The notes: generated by a model from the letters alone, not told the origin. DNA of 38,573 nt from Candidatus Avelusimicrobium facis (GCA_900762815.1 CAAFHX010000076.1:1-38573); one strand, 5' to 3'; positions 16,384 to 23,740 are shown, numbered from the stretch's first letter. Numbers and translations are program-made.

Positions 16384-17445
16384 ATGCCCGCAAAAATAAA
16401 TTACGAACAATTGCAAAATTGGCTGGATGAAAAACCCTCCCAGGTGTTGGCCGCCTTGGGCAAGAAGAAAAATTTGGACGCGCAAGCCTTGTTTTTATTG
16501 GGCGAAGCGCAGCGGCTGCTGGGGTCTTTCCGGCCGGCCATAGAGACCTATGCCAAGGCGTTGAAAGTAACTTTGAACGCCGAGGAACGCATGGATATTC
16601 TGCTGGCCATGGCCGCGTGTTACCGCACGTTGGGGGTGTCCTCGGCGGCGTATGAACTGGCCGATGACGCACTGAAAATGGCGCAGGAATTGGAATACGA
16701 CGAGTATGTCGTGCGTGCCATGCAGGAGATGGGCATGGCCCTGCGCGCCTGGGGCCGGCTGGACGAAGCATTGGAGTTGTTGGACGCGGTATTGTCTTCG
16801 TACACGCAGCAGAAGGACTGGGCCGGGATGAGCTTTATTTGCTGGGCCAAGGGCGGCATTTACCGCTTAAAGGGCCTGTTGCAAGAGGGCATTGCCCAGT
16901 TTAAATTGGCTATTAAATACGCCAAAAAAGCCGGGGACGAAATTAACCTGGCGTACGGATATTGCGGTTTGGCGGGGATTAGCCGCATTGCCGGAAAGAT
17001 TGACGATTGTGTCAAAAATTACAAACTGGCGGAAAAGATTTTTAACAAGACCGAGGACTTGTTCGGCAAAGCCTACACCAACTGCGGTATGGCCAACGGG
17101 CTGCGCCAGCAGGGCAAGTACGACGAAGCCCTGCGCCATTACAATAAGGCCGATGCGCTCTACAGCGGCATTGGCGACAAGGTGGATTTGGGCTTTGTCA
17201 AATGGGGCCGCGCCGATATTTTAAAGCGCCGCAATAAGTTGCCGCAGGCCTTGGCCGATTTGCAAGGGGCCCGGGAATTGTTTGACAATTCCGATGAGGT
17301 GCGCGGGCAGATTTTGACCAAGCTGGCTTTGGCACAAGTGCTGTATGCCTTGGGCCGCACCGACGAGGCGGAGGAGTTGTACGCCGCCGGGGTCAAGCAG
17401 GCACAGGCCGAGGGCTTGCATACGTATTTGGAAAGTTACACTTGA
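16384..17445 (+). CDS. Tetratricopeptide-repeat protein
   Basis: 353 residues made almost wholly of TPR-like helical pairs (for example AYGYCGLAGISRIAGKIDDCVKNY and AYTNCGMANGLRQQGKYDEALRHY, each split here by position near 200 and 240). No signal peptide or membrane helix is seen, so it is cytoplasmic. The ATG at 16384 is preferred to the upstream GTG at 16360 because AAAAGGAC (16371-16378) precedes it. Repeat proteins of this build (Rap-, LGN-like) bind partner proteins; the neighbouring response regulator is a candidate. No enzymatic domain is visible. A strong terminator follows. Confidence 0.82.
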   Translation: MPAKINYEQLQNWLDEKPSQVLAALGKKKNLDAQALFLLGEAQRLLGSFRPAIETYAKALKVTLNAEERMDILLAMAACYRTLGVSSAAYELADDALKMAQELEYDEYVVRAMQEMGMALRAWGRLDEALELLDAVLSSYTQQKDWAGMSFICWAKGGIYRLKGLLQEGIAQFKLAIKYAKKAGDEINLAYGYCGLAGISRIAGKIDDCVKNYKLAEKIFNKTEDLFGKAYTNCGMANGLRQQGKYDEALRHYNKADALYSGIGDKVDLGFVKWGRADILKRRNKLPQALADLQGARELFDNSDEVRGQILTKLALAQVLYALGRTDEAEELYAAGVKQAQAEGLHTYLESYT

Positions 17446-17475
17446 TTGTTTTGCCAAGGAACTATTTACAAACCT

Positions 17476-17508
17476 AGAGAGGGGAGCCGTTTAGCCCCTC
17501 TCTTTTTT
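17476..17508 (+). terminator. Rho-independent terminator after the TPR gene
   Basis: A 9-bp stem, AGAGAGGGG (17476-17484) with CCCCTCTCT (17495-17503), is followed by a T run. It ends the four-gene operon begun at 14423. Confidence 0.92.
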
Positions 17509-17824
17509 GCGGCCCTGGTAAGAGGGGGGGAGTGTGGCAAGGGCCCCGGTTTTATAGCGGTTTTATCTTTGTCCATGCCGTTATTCCGGATTTCATTGCC
17601 GTTTGCACTCCCAAGAAGCAGTTTATTGTTTGAGTCCAGAATATGGGAGTTACCGCCAACATTTGCGAAAGAGTGCTAAGTATCCCGGGGAAAGATTTTG
17701 TTTGGTAAACCTGACTTATAGCCAACGCCGTATTGAATTGTTGGAAAAGCTCTGCCGTTCCCTAGGCGGGGAGAAAGTGTCGGACTCCGGTGAACCTGTC
17801 TTGGATTTTTACCGGCTTCCCTAA
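17509..17824 (+). pseudogene. Possible gene remnant in a 316-base gap (unidentified)
   Basis: The stretch between two terminators has no convincing complete gene. A frame ending at 17824 gives a plausible C-terminal fragment (LTYSQRRIELLEKLCRSLGG, then DFYRLP) with only a TTG start at 17603 and no ribosome site. Other frames upstream give short protein-like pieces broken by stops. This may be a decayed gene or a chance ORF. I do not recognise a family. Confidence 0.25.
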
Positions 17825-17841
17825 ACTTCTTTTACGCATAA

Positions 17842-17869
17842 AAAACCCCTGCCATCCGGCAGGGGTTTT
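17842..17869 (-). terminator. Bidirectional terminator at the end of the que/fol/OmpA operon
   Basis: A perfect 12-bp stem (17842-17853 with 17858-17869) closes an ATCC loop. Read on the minus strand it is followed by a T run and sits just after the OmpA-like gene stop. It can also stop plus-strand transcripts. Confidence 0.92.
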
Positions 17870-17885
17870 CTGTGTAAAGTAAAAA

Positions 17886-18542
17886 TTATTTTACCTTGAT
17901 TTCCAGCTCTACGCGGCGGTTTTGCGCGCGGCCCTGGGCGGTGGTGTTGGTGGCCACCGGGTAGGAGGCGCCGTAACCCACGGCGGAAATATTTTCTTCC
18001 GCTACGCCACGGGCTTTCAGCGCGTTTGCCACGGCTTGGGCCCGGCGCTGGGACAGGTCAATATTGTAATTGGGGTCCCCCAGCGAGTCGGTATACCCTT
18101 TGACGACGATGGTATTGCCCGGCTGTTTTTTAAGCAAGTTGGCCGTGGCGTCTAAATTTTTATTGGAGCGGGCATCAATTTTGTCGCTGTTGTGGGCAAA
18201 GCGGATGGGCTCTTTAAAGGTTACATTAATGACATTGCCCGTGCGGGTGGCCGTGCCCAAGGTGCTCAGCGCTTCGGCGTGCGTAGAGGCTCTTTTTTCA
18301 GCGGCGGCTTGGGCGGCTAAGGCTTTTTTGTCGGCGCGGGCGGCTTTGGCTTTTTGGGCCTTGGCAGGGGCCTTTTTGGCTTTTTTAGCGCAGGTGCAAG
18401 CACCTTTTTGGGCAGCCTTGCACGAGGCGGTTTGGGCGCAGCGGCAGGCGGCCTTGCGGCACGGGGTGCCGGTGGTTTTTCTTTCACAATGGCACGCCGC
18501 CAACAACAGCAAAGCGGCGCAGAATAAAGCTACTTTCTTCAC
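17886..18542 (-). CDS. OmpA/Pal-like lipoprotein with cysteine- and lysine-rich N-terminal region
   Basis: 218 residues, starting with GTG at 18542 after a strong AGGAGG. The signal peptide ends in a lipobox (LLAAC, C17), so it is predicted to be a lipoprotein. Residues 17-51 hold seven further cysteines (C19, C28, C33, C35, C41, C49, C51), and a Lys/Ala-rich stretch follows (52-85). The OmpA C-like domain (about 105-218) shows GYTDSLGDPNYNIDLSQRRA and GRAQNRRVEL, which bind peptidoglycan diaminopimelate in the family. It probably ties the outer membrane to the wall. The cysteine-rich linker is unusual. It follows another OmpA-like lipoprotein gene and ends the operon. Confidence 0.85.
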   Translation of the reverse strand: MKKVALFCAALLLLAACHCERKTTGTPCRKAACRCAQTASCKAAQKGACTCAKKAKKAPAKAQKAKAARADKKALAAQAAAEKRASTHAEALSTLGTATRTGNVINVTFKEPIRFAHNSDKIDARSNKNLDATANLLKKQPGNTIVVKGYTDSLGDPNYNIDLSQRRAQAVANALKARGVAEENISAVGYGASYPVATNTTAQGRAQNRRVELEIKVK

Positions 18543-18564
18543 AATTTCCTCCTTTTCGGTTTGA

Positions 18565-18582
18565 CCCGCGCTTAAACGCGGG
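18565..18582 (-). other. Intercistronic hairpin between the two OmpA-like genes
   Basis: A 6-bp GC stem (CCCGCG/CGCGGG) lies between the two lipoprotein genes and has no T tail. It may modulate mRNA stability or the relative output of the two genes. Confidence 0.4.
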
Positions 18583-18589
18583 CAACTGC

Positions 18590-19027
18590 TTAAAGCGAAT
18601 TTTGCGGGTAAGGGAACTCTATCTCTACCCGGCGGTTTTGTGCGCGTCCTTCCGGCGTATTGTTGGACGCTACGGGCTTTTGGGCCCCGTAGCCCTTGGC
18701 GTGGATATGCCGCAGCGGCACCCCGCGGATTTGCAGGGCTTTGGCCACCGTATCGGCCCGCTGTTGGCTCAAGCGCAAATTGACGGCCTCGCTGCCGCTG
18801 GCATCGGCGTAGCCGCGCACTTGCAGCGTGACGGAAGGGTCCTTTTCGTATACTTTAACGGCTTCATCAATAGTTTTATAAGAGGGCAGCGCAATTTCAT
18901 TGCCGTTGAGCCCAAAAGTAACCGTGGCAAAATACATCTGCCCCACGCGCCCCGGCGTTTTGGGGGTGGTGCTGCAGGCGGCCAGACAGCAGGCGCAAAA
19001 GCAAAAAAGTAAAAATTTCTTCCGCAT
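18590..19027 (-). CDS. OmpA/Pal-like lipoprotein
   Basis: 145 residues with a lipobox (CCLAAC, C18) after a short signal peptide, then a short linker and an OmpA C-like domain: VRGYADASGSEAVNLRLSQQRA and PEGRAQNRRVEIEF. Expected to sit in the outer membrane and bind peptidoglycan, as Pal does. AAGGTAAC precedes the ATG. It lies only 14 bp after the folK stop, so it is probably co-transcribed with the folate genes. No tolB or tolA is near, so the Pal name is not secure. Confidence 0.86.
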   Translation of the reverse strand: MRKKFLLFCFCACCLAACSTTPKTPGRVGQMYFATVTFGLNGNEIALPSYKTIDEAVKVYEKDPSVTLQVRGYADASGSEAVNLRLSQQRADTVAKALQIRGVPLRHIHAKGYGAQKPVASNNTPEGRAQNRRVEIEFPYPQNSL

Positions 19028-19041
19028 AAAGTTACCTTATT

Positions 19042-19533
19042 TTACAAAATTTTGCACGAGGGCTGCCCCTTTTGGCGCATGAGCTCGCGGTAGAGCGTGA
19101 TGATGCTCTTGCCCAGCTGCGGGTGCACAAAATCCGGCAGTAAATAACTCAGGGGTTTGAGCACAAATTCCCGTTGGTGCAGCCGCGGATGGGGGACAAA
19201 GAGCAGGGCTTGCTCGTCAAAAATAATTTGGTCATCGTAAAATAAAATATCCAAATCAATGACCCGCGGTCCGTTGGGAAAAGTCTTTACGCGGCCCAGC
19301 TCGGTTTCCAGCTCTTTGAGTTTGCGCAGCAAATCCGCCGGTTTATACGGCGTGGAGAGCAAGCAAACGGTGTTCACAAAATCCGGCTGGGCGTCGTATC
19401 CTTCCGGCTTGGACAAAATATAGGGGGCGGTTTCTTTCAGGGTGCCCAGGCGTGTCAACGCCGCCAAGGCGCGGTCCAGCTGCGCTTTGGGGTTGTTTTG
19501 ATTGCTGCCCAGGGCCAGAATAGCCAGCGGCAT
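19042..19533 (-). CDS. folK: 2-amino-4-hydroxy-6-hydroxymethyldihydropteridine pyrophosphokinase (FolK)
   Basis: 163 residues. The enzyme transfers pyrophosphate from ATP to 6-hydroxymethyl-dihydropterin in folate synthesis. Family motifs are ALGSNQNNPKAQLDRAL at the N-terminus, GPRVIDLDILFYDD (metal-binding Asp pair) and the signature VPHPRLHQREFVLKPL. Its ATG overlaps the stop of the PTPS-III-like gene by one base (TAATG), so they are translationally coupled. Together with FolP and the PTPS-like enzyme it forms the pterin branch. Confidence 0.95.
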   Translation of the reverse strand: MPLAILALGSNQNNPKAQLDRALAALTRLGTLKETAPYILSKPEGYDAQPDFVNTVCLLSTPYKPADLLRKLKELETELGRVKTFPNGPRVIDLDILFYDDQIIFDEQALLFVPHPRLHQREFVLKPLSYLLPDFVHPQLGKSIITLYRELMRQKGQPSCKIL

Positions 19534-19883
19534 TATTCTTCGCCCCGGTATTCCACCCAGCGGTCCGTGTCCTCGGATACTTTGACGCTGTAGAGCTTGG
19601 GCATTTGGGCCTTGATGCGCTCATAGAGCCAAATGGCCAAGGATTCCACCGTCGGGTAAGGCAAAAAAGTGGACAAGTCTGAGCCGTTGAGGCCCTTTTC
19701 CAACCGGGTTTTAAATAAGTCGCTGATTTGGCGGAAATCCACCAAAAAGCGCTCCTCATTAATGGCACCGTAGAAGGTGGCTTCGTAATGAAATTCGTGC
19801 TCGTGGGCCGCTTCGGCCAGGGCGCCGTCGTGGCTGTGTTTGGCGTGGAAGGAACCGGCCTGCGTTAAATAAACTTTGCTCAT
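19533..19883 (-). CDS. 6-pyruvoyltetrahydropterin synthase-like protein, probable PTPS-III (FolB replacement)
   Basis: 116 residues of the PTPS/QueD fold. Zinc ligands appear as H16 (FHAKH) and H27/H29 (HEH), and the C-terminal VKVSEDTDRW matches the family's conserved Glu region. The catalytic cysteine of QueD (C-x-x-x-H-G-H) is missing: the site reads A-L-A-E-A-A-H-E-H, with E24 in an E-x-x-H-x-H arrangement. That is the PTPS-III pattern, known to form 6-hydroxymethyl-dihydropterin directly from dihydroneopterin triphosphate and to replace FolB. Its position between folP and folK and the lack of a folB gene here support this. ATG 19883 overlaps the folP stop; upstream extension to 19991 is rejected. 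A true QueD is present separately at 22141. Confidence 0.8.
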   Translation of the reverse strand: MSKVYLTQAGSFHAKHSHDGALAEAAHEHEFHYEATFYGAINEERFLVDFRQISDLFKTRLEKGLNGSDLSTFLPYPTVESLAIWLYERIKAQMPKLYSVKVSEDTDRWVEYRGEE

Positions 19884-20674
19884 GCGTTTGCCTCCAATTC
19901 TAAGAAGAAGTTGACCACTTTTTTGGTTTCCCGCACGTCGTGCACGCGCAGGATGTCCGCCCCGGCGGCCAGCGCGGCAAAGTTGGCGCACAGGGTTTGC
20001 GTTTTGCGTTTGGGGGGCTTTTCGCCCGGTTGGCTTAAAAACTTTTTGTGCGACAGGCCAATCAGCAGCCGCACGCCCAAATCGGTCAAAAAAGATGCGT
20101 GGGAAAGCAATTTGTAATTTTGCTCGCGCGTTTTGGCAAAGCCAAAGCCCGGGTCTATGATAATCTGCTCTTTGCTTAAGCCGTAATGCTGCGCCCGGGC
20201 GATTTTACGTGCCAAAAAGTCTTTGATTTCGGCGAGGACATCGTCGTACTGCGTCAAATCTTGCATGGTTTGCGGCGTGCCGCGGCTGTGCATAATGACA
20301 ATTTGCGCATTAAAATCTTTGACCAGCTTAAACATTTCCTCATCCGGGGTACCGCTGACATCGTTAATGATATTGACCCCGGCCTTGAGCCCTTCCAACG
20401 CCACGGGCAACTTAAAGGTGTCTTGCGAAATAATGGCTTTGGGCCAGCGTTTGCGTGCTTGGGTGATGAGCTCCAAGGTGCGCGCCAGCTCCTCTTGGGC
20501 CGGCACGGGGGTGGCTCCGGGGCGGGTGGATTCTCCGCCGATGTCTAAAATATCGGCCCCGTCCTCCAAATAGGTTTGGCATTTAGCCAACAACGTGTCT
20601 AAATTATTTTGTGGGTCGCCGTCGTAAAAGGAATCCGGCGTGGCATTGATAATGCCCATGATTTGTTTGGTCAT
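19880..20674 (-). CDS. folP: Dihydropteroate synthase (FolP)
   Basis: 264 residues. It condenses hydroxymethyl-dihydropterin pyrophosphate with p-aminobenzoate in folate synthesis. Motifs are MGIINATPDSFYDG near the N-terminus, DILDIGGESTRPGA, IINDVSG, DPGFGFAKTREQN and LRVHDVRETKK, in the expected order of the TIM barrel. The start ATG is 20674, 9 bp after the folE stop, with AGGGA upstream. The end overlaps the PTPS-like gene by 4 bp. It is the target of sulfonamides in other bacteria. Confidence 0.96.
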   Translation of the reverse strand: MTKQIMGIINATPDSFYDGDPQNNLDTLLAKCQTYLEDGADILDIGGESTRPGATPVPAQEELARTLELITQARKRWPKAIISQDTFKLPVALEGLKAGVNIINDVSGTPDEEMFKLVKDFNAQIVIMHSRGTPQTMQDLTQYDDVLAEIKDFLARKIARAQHYGLSKEQIIIDPGFGFAKTREQNYKLLSHASFLTDLGVRLLIGLSHKKFLSQPGEKPPKRKTQTLCANFAALAAGADILRVHDVRETKKVVNFFLELEANA

Positions 20675-20683
20675 TGGTTTTCC

Positions 20684-21304
20684 CTATTTAATCATATCCA
20701 AAAATTCGTTACGCACTTCCATTTTTTTAAACGCCCCGCGGATCGCGCTGGTTACCATGACGGCGTTGTGCTTTTCAATGCCGCGCGAGCTGATGCACAG
20801 GTGCTTGGCCTTGCACACCACCATGACGCCGTAAGGCTGCAGCGTTTCCATCAGGCTGTCTGCAATTTGCGCCACCAGCTTTTCTTGGATTTGCAGGCGG
20901 CGGGCGTATACCTCCACCAAGCGCGCCAATTTGGAAATACCCAGCACGCGCCCTTTAGGCAAATACCCGATGCTGATGGTGCCAAAGAACGGCTGCAGGT
21001 GGTGCTCGCAGGTGGAGTAAAATTCAATGTCTTTGAGTACCACCATTTCCTCACAGGACCCTTCGGTAAAGGTTTTTAGTACGTCCTGCGGGCGCATTTT
21101 ATATCCGCCAAACAGCTTCTCCCAGCTGCGCACGATGCGCAGCGGCGTTTCCAACAGCCCCTCGCGGGAGGGGTCGTCGCCGATATAGCTTAAAATTTCA
21201 CGCAGGTTTTGTAAAACCTTTTCTTGGGTTATTTGATGTGAGCCATTTTGTGCGTTTGCAGGCTGAGCCTGAGAAAGGGATTTTGTTTGATGATTTTTAC
21301 GCAT
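20684..21304 (-). CDS. folE: GTP cyclohydrolase I (FolE)
   Basis: 206 residues. It converts GTP to dihydroneopterin triphosphate, the shared precursor for folate and queuosine. The zinc site is STCEHHLQPFFG (C99, H101, H102) with a second cysteine in KAKHLCISSRG. QEKLVAQIADSL and the C-terminal TSAIRGAFKK are family marks. The ATG at 21304 (AGGAG upstream) lies inside queE, giving a 76-bp overlap. No usable start codon is seen between it and the conserved ITQEKVLQNL, and a longer frame opens at 21346. So the first ~20 residues are a nonconserved extension. The queE-folE-folP order puts flux control of both pathways in one operon. Confidence 0.94.
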   Translation of the reverse strand: MRKNHQTKSLSQAQPANAQNGSHQITQEKVLQNLREILSYIGDDPSREGLLETPLRIVRSWEKLFGGYKMRPQDVLKTFTEGSCEEMVVLKDIEFYSTCEHHLQPFFGTISIGYLPKGRVLGISKLARLVEVYARRLQIQEKLVAQIADSLMETLQPYGVMVVCKAKHLCISSRGIEKHNAVMVTSAIRGAFKKMEVRNEFLDMIK

Positions 21305-21828
21305 AAGTCTATGTTCTCCTGTAAGTTGCTTTGCGGCTGCAAACAAACGACGGTGCGGTCGTTTGCGTATGGGAAATAGTGGGCCAGGTCGGCCAAATCG
21401 GTATCTTGCCCGACGACAATTTTAATGGCGTGGGCTTTTTGCAACATGCGTGCGCTGACGTATTTTTTGGGGGAAACAACCAAATAATCAATGTCGCTTA
21501 CGTCAACGTCGTGTGCGCCGTTGCTTTCCATATGCACCCGGTAGCCGTGCTGCTTGAGCGCGCGGGCCAAAGGGGCAAAGTCTTGCTCGGTGGGCTCCCC
21601 ACCCGTCAAAATGACATTGCGGCAAGGATACGGCTCCAGCGCGTGCAGGATTTGTTCCACGGTCATTTCGCGCCCGGTCTGAAAGGCGTATTTCGTGTCG
21701 CAGAACGGGCAGCCCATGCCGCATCCGGCCAAGCGCACAAACACCGCCGCCATGCCGGTGTGGGGTCCTTCGCCCTGCAGCGAATAAAAAATCTCATTCA
21801 CCTTCAAAGACAGCGGCGGCATTTTCAT
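21229..21828 (-). CDS. queE: 7-carboxy-7-deazaguanine synthase (QueE, radical SAM)
   Basis: 199 residues. It rearranges carboxy-tetrahydropterin to 7-carboxy-7-deazaguanine in queuosine biosynthesis. The iron-sulfur cluster motif is C-x3-C-x2-C (C36, C40, C43 in GCGMGCPFC), preceded by FYSLQGEGPHTG, which is specific for QueE. The GGE motif is LTGGEPTEQD. It overlaps queD by 35 bp and folE by 76 bp, so the three are translationally linked. QueC, which would turn the product into preQ0, is not in the window. Confidence 0.94.
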   Translation of the reverse strand: MKMPPLSLKVNEIFYSLQGEGPHTGMAAVFVRLAGCGMGCPFCDTKYAFQTGREMTVEQILHALEPYPCRNVILTGGEPTEQDFAPLARALKQHGYRVHMESNGAHDVDVSDIDYLVVSPKKYVSARMLQKAHAIKIVVGQDTDLADLAHYFPYANDRTVVCLQPQSNLQENIDLCVKIIKQNPFLRLSLQTHKMAHIK

Positions 21829-22141
21829 TCTCCCACAATTCCAAGCTTTTGATGGTAAGACCCCTCGGCGCCAACACGTCCGAAGCCTTTTGAAATAAAT
21901 ACGGGGCCAAATTTTCGGCGGTAGGATTTTCCAGCAAATCGTTTAAATATTGGTGGTCCGGCAAAATGCCGTCCAGCCATTTTTTGAGCTCTTTGAAATC
22001 GGCTACCATGCCGTTTTTTTGCACGGGGCCGCTGATTAAAAAGACCACCTTCCACGTATGTCCGTGCAGGTTGTGGCAGGGACCGTCATAGAAGGGCAGA
22101 CGGTGCGCGGAGCTGAATTTGCGGATGACTTTTAGTAACAT
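21794..22141 (-). CDS. queD: 6-carboxy-5,6,7,8-tetrahydropterin synthase (QueD, PTPS-I)
   Basis: 115 residues. It converts dihydroneopterin triphosphate into carboxy-tetrahydropterin. The catalytic cysteine and zinc histidines are all present: FSSAHRL (first His), and C22-x3-H26-G-H28 (CHNLHGH), with the closing LELWENENAAA. This contrasts with the PTPS-III-like gene at 19883, which lacks the cysteine. The ATG at 22141 comes 2 bp after the stop of the membrane protein gene, so the two are probably co-transcribed. Confidence 0.94.
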   Translation of the reverse strand: MLLKVIRKFSSAHRLPFYDGPCHNLHGHTWKVVFLISGPVQKNGMVADFKELKKWLDGILPDHQYLNDLLENPTAENLAPYLFQKASDVLAPRGLTIKSLELWENENAAAVFEGE

Positions 22142-22143
22142 AA

Positions 22144-22890
22144 TTACCTCGGTTGCGGGCCCGGCAGCGTATTAAAAATCTGCTGCGAATAGATGTTGAA
22201 CAAAATAAACAGGCCAAAGATAAAAAGCGGTACGCCGAAAAATAAATTGACCATCCATAAGGCCAGGGCCGGCCCCTGCAAAAACACCGCCCACCGCCAT
22301 AAAACCGCCGCAGGCAAATGCCGCCGGGAAAGGCCGTTCCACAGCAGCAGCACCGCCCCGGCTAAAATCAGGGAAAAGCCCAAAAACAGCCCCAAGGCCA
22401 GCACCGAGCCGAAAAACGCAAGGCTTTGTATTACCCGGCCGATGAGCGATGTTTTCTCTTTGAGCAGCTGCGGGGTCAAATGCAGGGTCCACTGCGACGG
22501 GATGGGCTGGCCTTGCACCCCGCTTACCGAGGGCATATAAATGTGTCCGGCGGATACAAAGGCCATGATTTTTTTATCTAAAAATTGTTGATAGCTGGGC
22601 GGTTGGGTGGCTTGTGCGTCCAGCACAATATCAAACCCCGTTTGGGCCACCGGGACCGTAACGGCGCGTGCCGGCTGGGTCAGCTTGCCTTGTTCCAGGC
22701 GGATTTCGGGCACGGAGGCCAAAAACCCCGGCAGCTGCTTGGAGAGCTGAAAGCCAAAATAGACATTAAAAACCAGCGTGCCCATCAGCAGCAAATAAAC
22801 GCCAAACAACACCGCCTGCCACCCCTTGGCATTTTTAAGGGTGTGGTAGGTGCGAAATCCGAAAACACTTTGCCACCAAAGAAAAAGCAT
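22144..22890 (-). CDS. Polytopic membrane protein, DUF1189-like (unknown function)
   Basis: 248 residues. A first helix lies near 26-48, a roughly 90-residue loop follows (QLSKQLPGFLASVPEIRLEQ onwards), then four or so helices toward the C-terminus from about 150. The single-helix, large loop, helical tail layout and the loop opening resemble DUF1189 proteins, but I am not certain of the family. It heads the que/fol operon. The ATG at 22890 is six bases after a TATACT, with no ribosome site, so leaderless expression is inferred. Nothing in the sequence ties it to pterins. Confidence 0.65.
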   Translation of the reverse strand: MLFLWWQSVFGFRTYHTLKNAKGWQAVLFGVYLLLMGTLVFNVYFGFQLSKQLPGFLASVPEIRLEQGKLTQPARAVTVPVAQTGFDIVLDAQATQPPSYQQFLDKKIMAFVSAGHIYMPSVSGVQGQPIPSQWTLHLTPQLLKEKTSLIGRVIQSLAFFGSVLALGLFLGFSLILAGAVLLLWNGLSRRHLPAAVLWRWAVFLQGPALALWMVNLFFGVPLFIFGLFILFNIYSQQIFNTLPGPQPR

Positions 22891-22896
22891 ATTATA

Positions 22897-22902
22897 AGTA
22901 TA
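22897..22902 (-). promoter_or_regulatory. -10 box of a leaderless promoter for the que/fol operon
   Basis: On the minus strand TATACT (22902-22897) is followed by six bases and the ATG at 22890. The six bases happen to be TATAAT, which directly abuts the ATG and would place the start site inside the gene. I therefore take TATACT as the -10. Confidence 0.5.
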
Positions 22903-23025
22903 TAAAAAAACAGGCCGCTCCCGCGCCGCAGCCCGGGCAGCGCGGCAATCTCCGGGGAAAAACTAATCCTTTATTTTTACACTTTTAGCGCAAAGGGCAT
23001 ATAGGGAAGCCCGACATCGGTTTAT

Positions 23026-23031
23026 TACAAT
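23026..23031 (+). promoter_or_regulatory. -10 box of a leaderless promoter for the beta-barrel gene
   Basis: TACAAT is followed by six bases and a GTG start at 23038. The last base of the spacer and the start codon form AAGGTG, so a weak ribosome site cannot be wholly excluded, but it would overlap the start codon. Confidence 0.5.
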
Positions 23032-23037
23032 AAAAAG

Positions 23038-23700
23038 GTGTTCACGCTTACTTTGTCCCGGCTGCGAAATTTTAGCTGCTTTTTGTGCTGCGTTTGGCTA
23101 AGCAGCCCGCTTTGCGCCCAAGTCTATTCCGTCCGTTCCACTGCAGATACGCCCCCGCCGGTTTGGCGGGAAGCCAAAACCGCCTTTTCCCCTACGCGCG
23201 CGGCCTTTTATGTTGGGCCTTCGTCGGGGTTGCGGCCGTTGAGCGATGAAGAGGGTTTTTCGGTGGCGGAGCTCTTTCCCGGGGTGCTGGCCGGAGGGCG
23301 GGTGGCGCTTTCGCCGGTGTTCTCCTTGGGTGCCGAAGTGCAATACGTCCCCCGGGGGCGGGTCAAGGTGCCCTTGATGAAGTTTGTCAAACAACAGGCG
23401 TGGTACGGCGTGGCCCGCTGGAACCTGACACCCAATACGCACCCGATGTTGTTTAGCGAAATAGGCTTTGGGCGGGAGAGCACGTCGTATCAATTAAAGT
23501 ACCGCCGGGGCAAAGCGCCTGTGTATTCCTCGGCCTCGTTTTTTATCGGAGCCGGCACCGCCATATGGTTGGGCGGCGGGCTTTGGTTGGAGACTTCCGT
23601 CCGCACCACCTATTTGCAGCGCCGCCGCGTCGGGCCGTTTCTGCATTATGCTTCGCATATCGGTTACCAAGGGCAGATGTGGCTGAGTTATTCTTTCTAA
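23038..23700 (+). CDS. Small outer-membrane beta-barrel protein
   Basis: 220 residues. A signal peptide is visible: a short basic start, then a hydrophobic Cys-rich core ending SPLCAQ, with cleavage likely after A27 in LCA-Q. The mature part has alternating hydrophobic/polar strands, for example LGAEVQYVPRG, LFSEIGFGRES, ASFFIGAGTAIWLGGG and WLETSVRTTYL. It ends in WLSYSF with a terminal Phe, the outer-membrane barrel insertion signal. Start is GTG at 23038. The length suggests an eight-stranded barrel (OmpA-N/OmpW size). Substrate or partner is unknown. A short gap separates it from the SpoIID-like gene. Confidence 0.8.
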   Translation: MFTLTLSRLRNFSCFLCCVWLSSPLCAQVYSVRSTADTPPPVWREAKTAFSPTRAAFYVGPSSGLRPLSDEEGFSVAELFPGVLAGGRVALSPVFSLGAEVQYVPRGRVKVPLMKFVKQQAWYGVARWNLTPNTHPMLFSEIGFGRESTSYQLKYRRGKAPVYSSASFFIGAGTAIWLGGGLWLETSVRTTYLQRRRVGPFLHYASHIGYQGQMWLSYSF

Positions 23701-23728
23701 GGGGCGGTGCTCCCGCAGCGCAATTTGT

Positions 23729-23734
23729 TATAAT
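23729..23734 (+). promoter_or_regulatory. -10 box of a leaderless promoter for the SpoIID-like gene
   Basis: TATAAT, preceded by TGT (extended -10), is followed by six bases and an ATG at 23741. An in-frame TTG at 23735 would lie before the transcript start, so the ATG is preferred. No Shine-Dalgarno site. Confidence 0.7.
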
Positions 23735-23740
23735 TTGTAT

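Noticed and set aside
17603..17824. Treating the 73-codon frame as a true gene
   Set aside because: TTG start with no ribosome site or promoter, and no recognised family; kept only as a possible remnant.
22891..22896. TATAAT directly abutting the ATG at 22890 as the -10
   Set aside because: It would place the transcript start inside the coding region. TATACT six bases further upstream gives the same spacing as the other leaderless genes.
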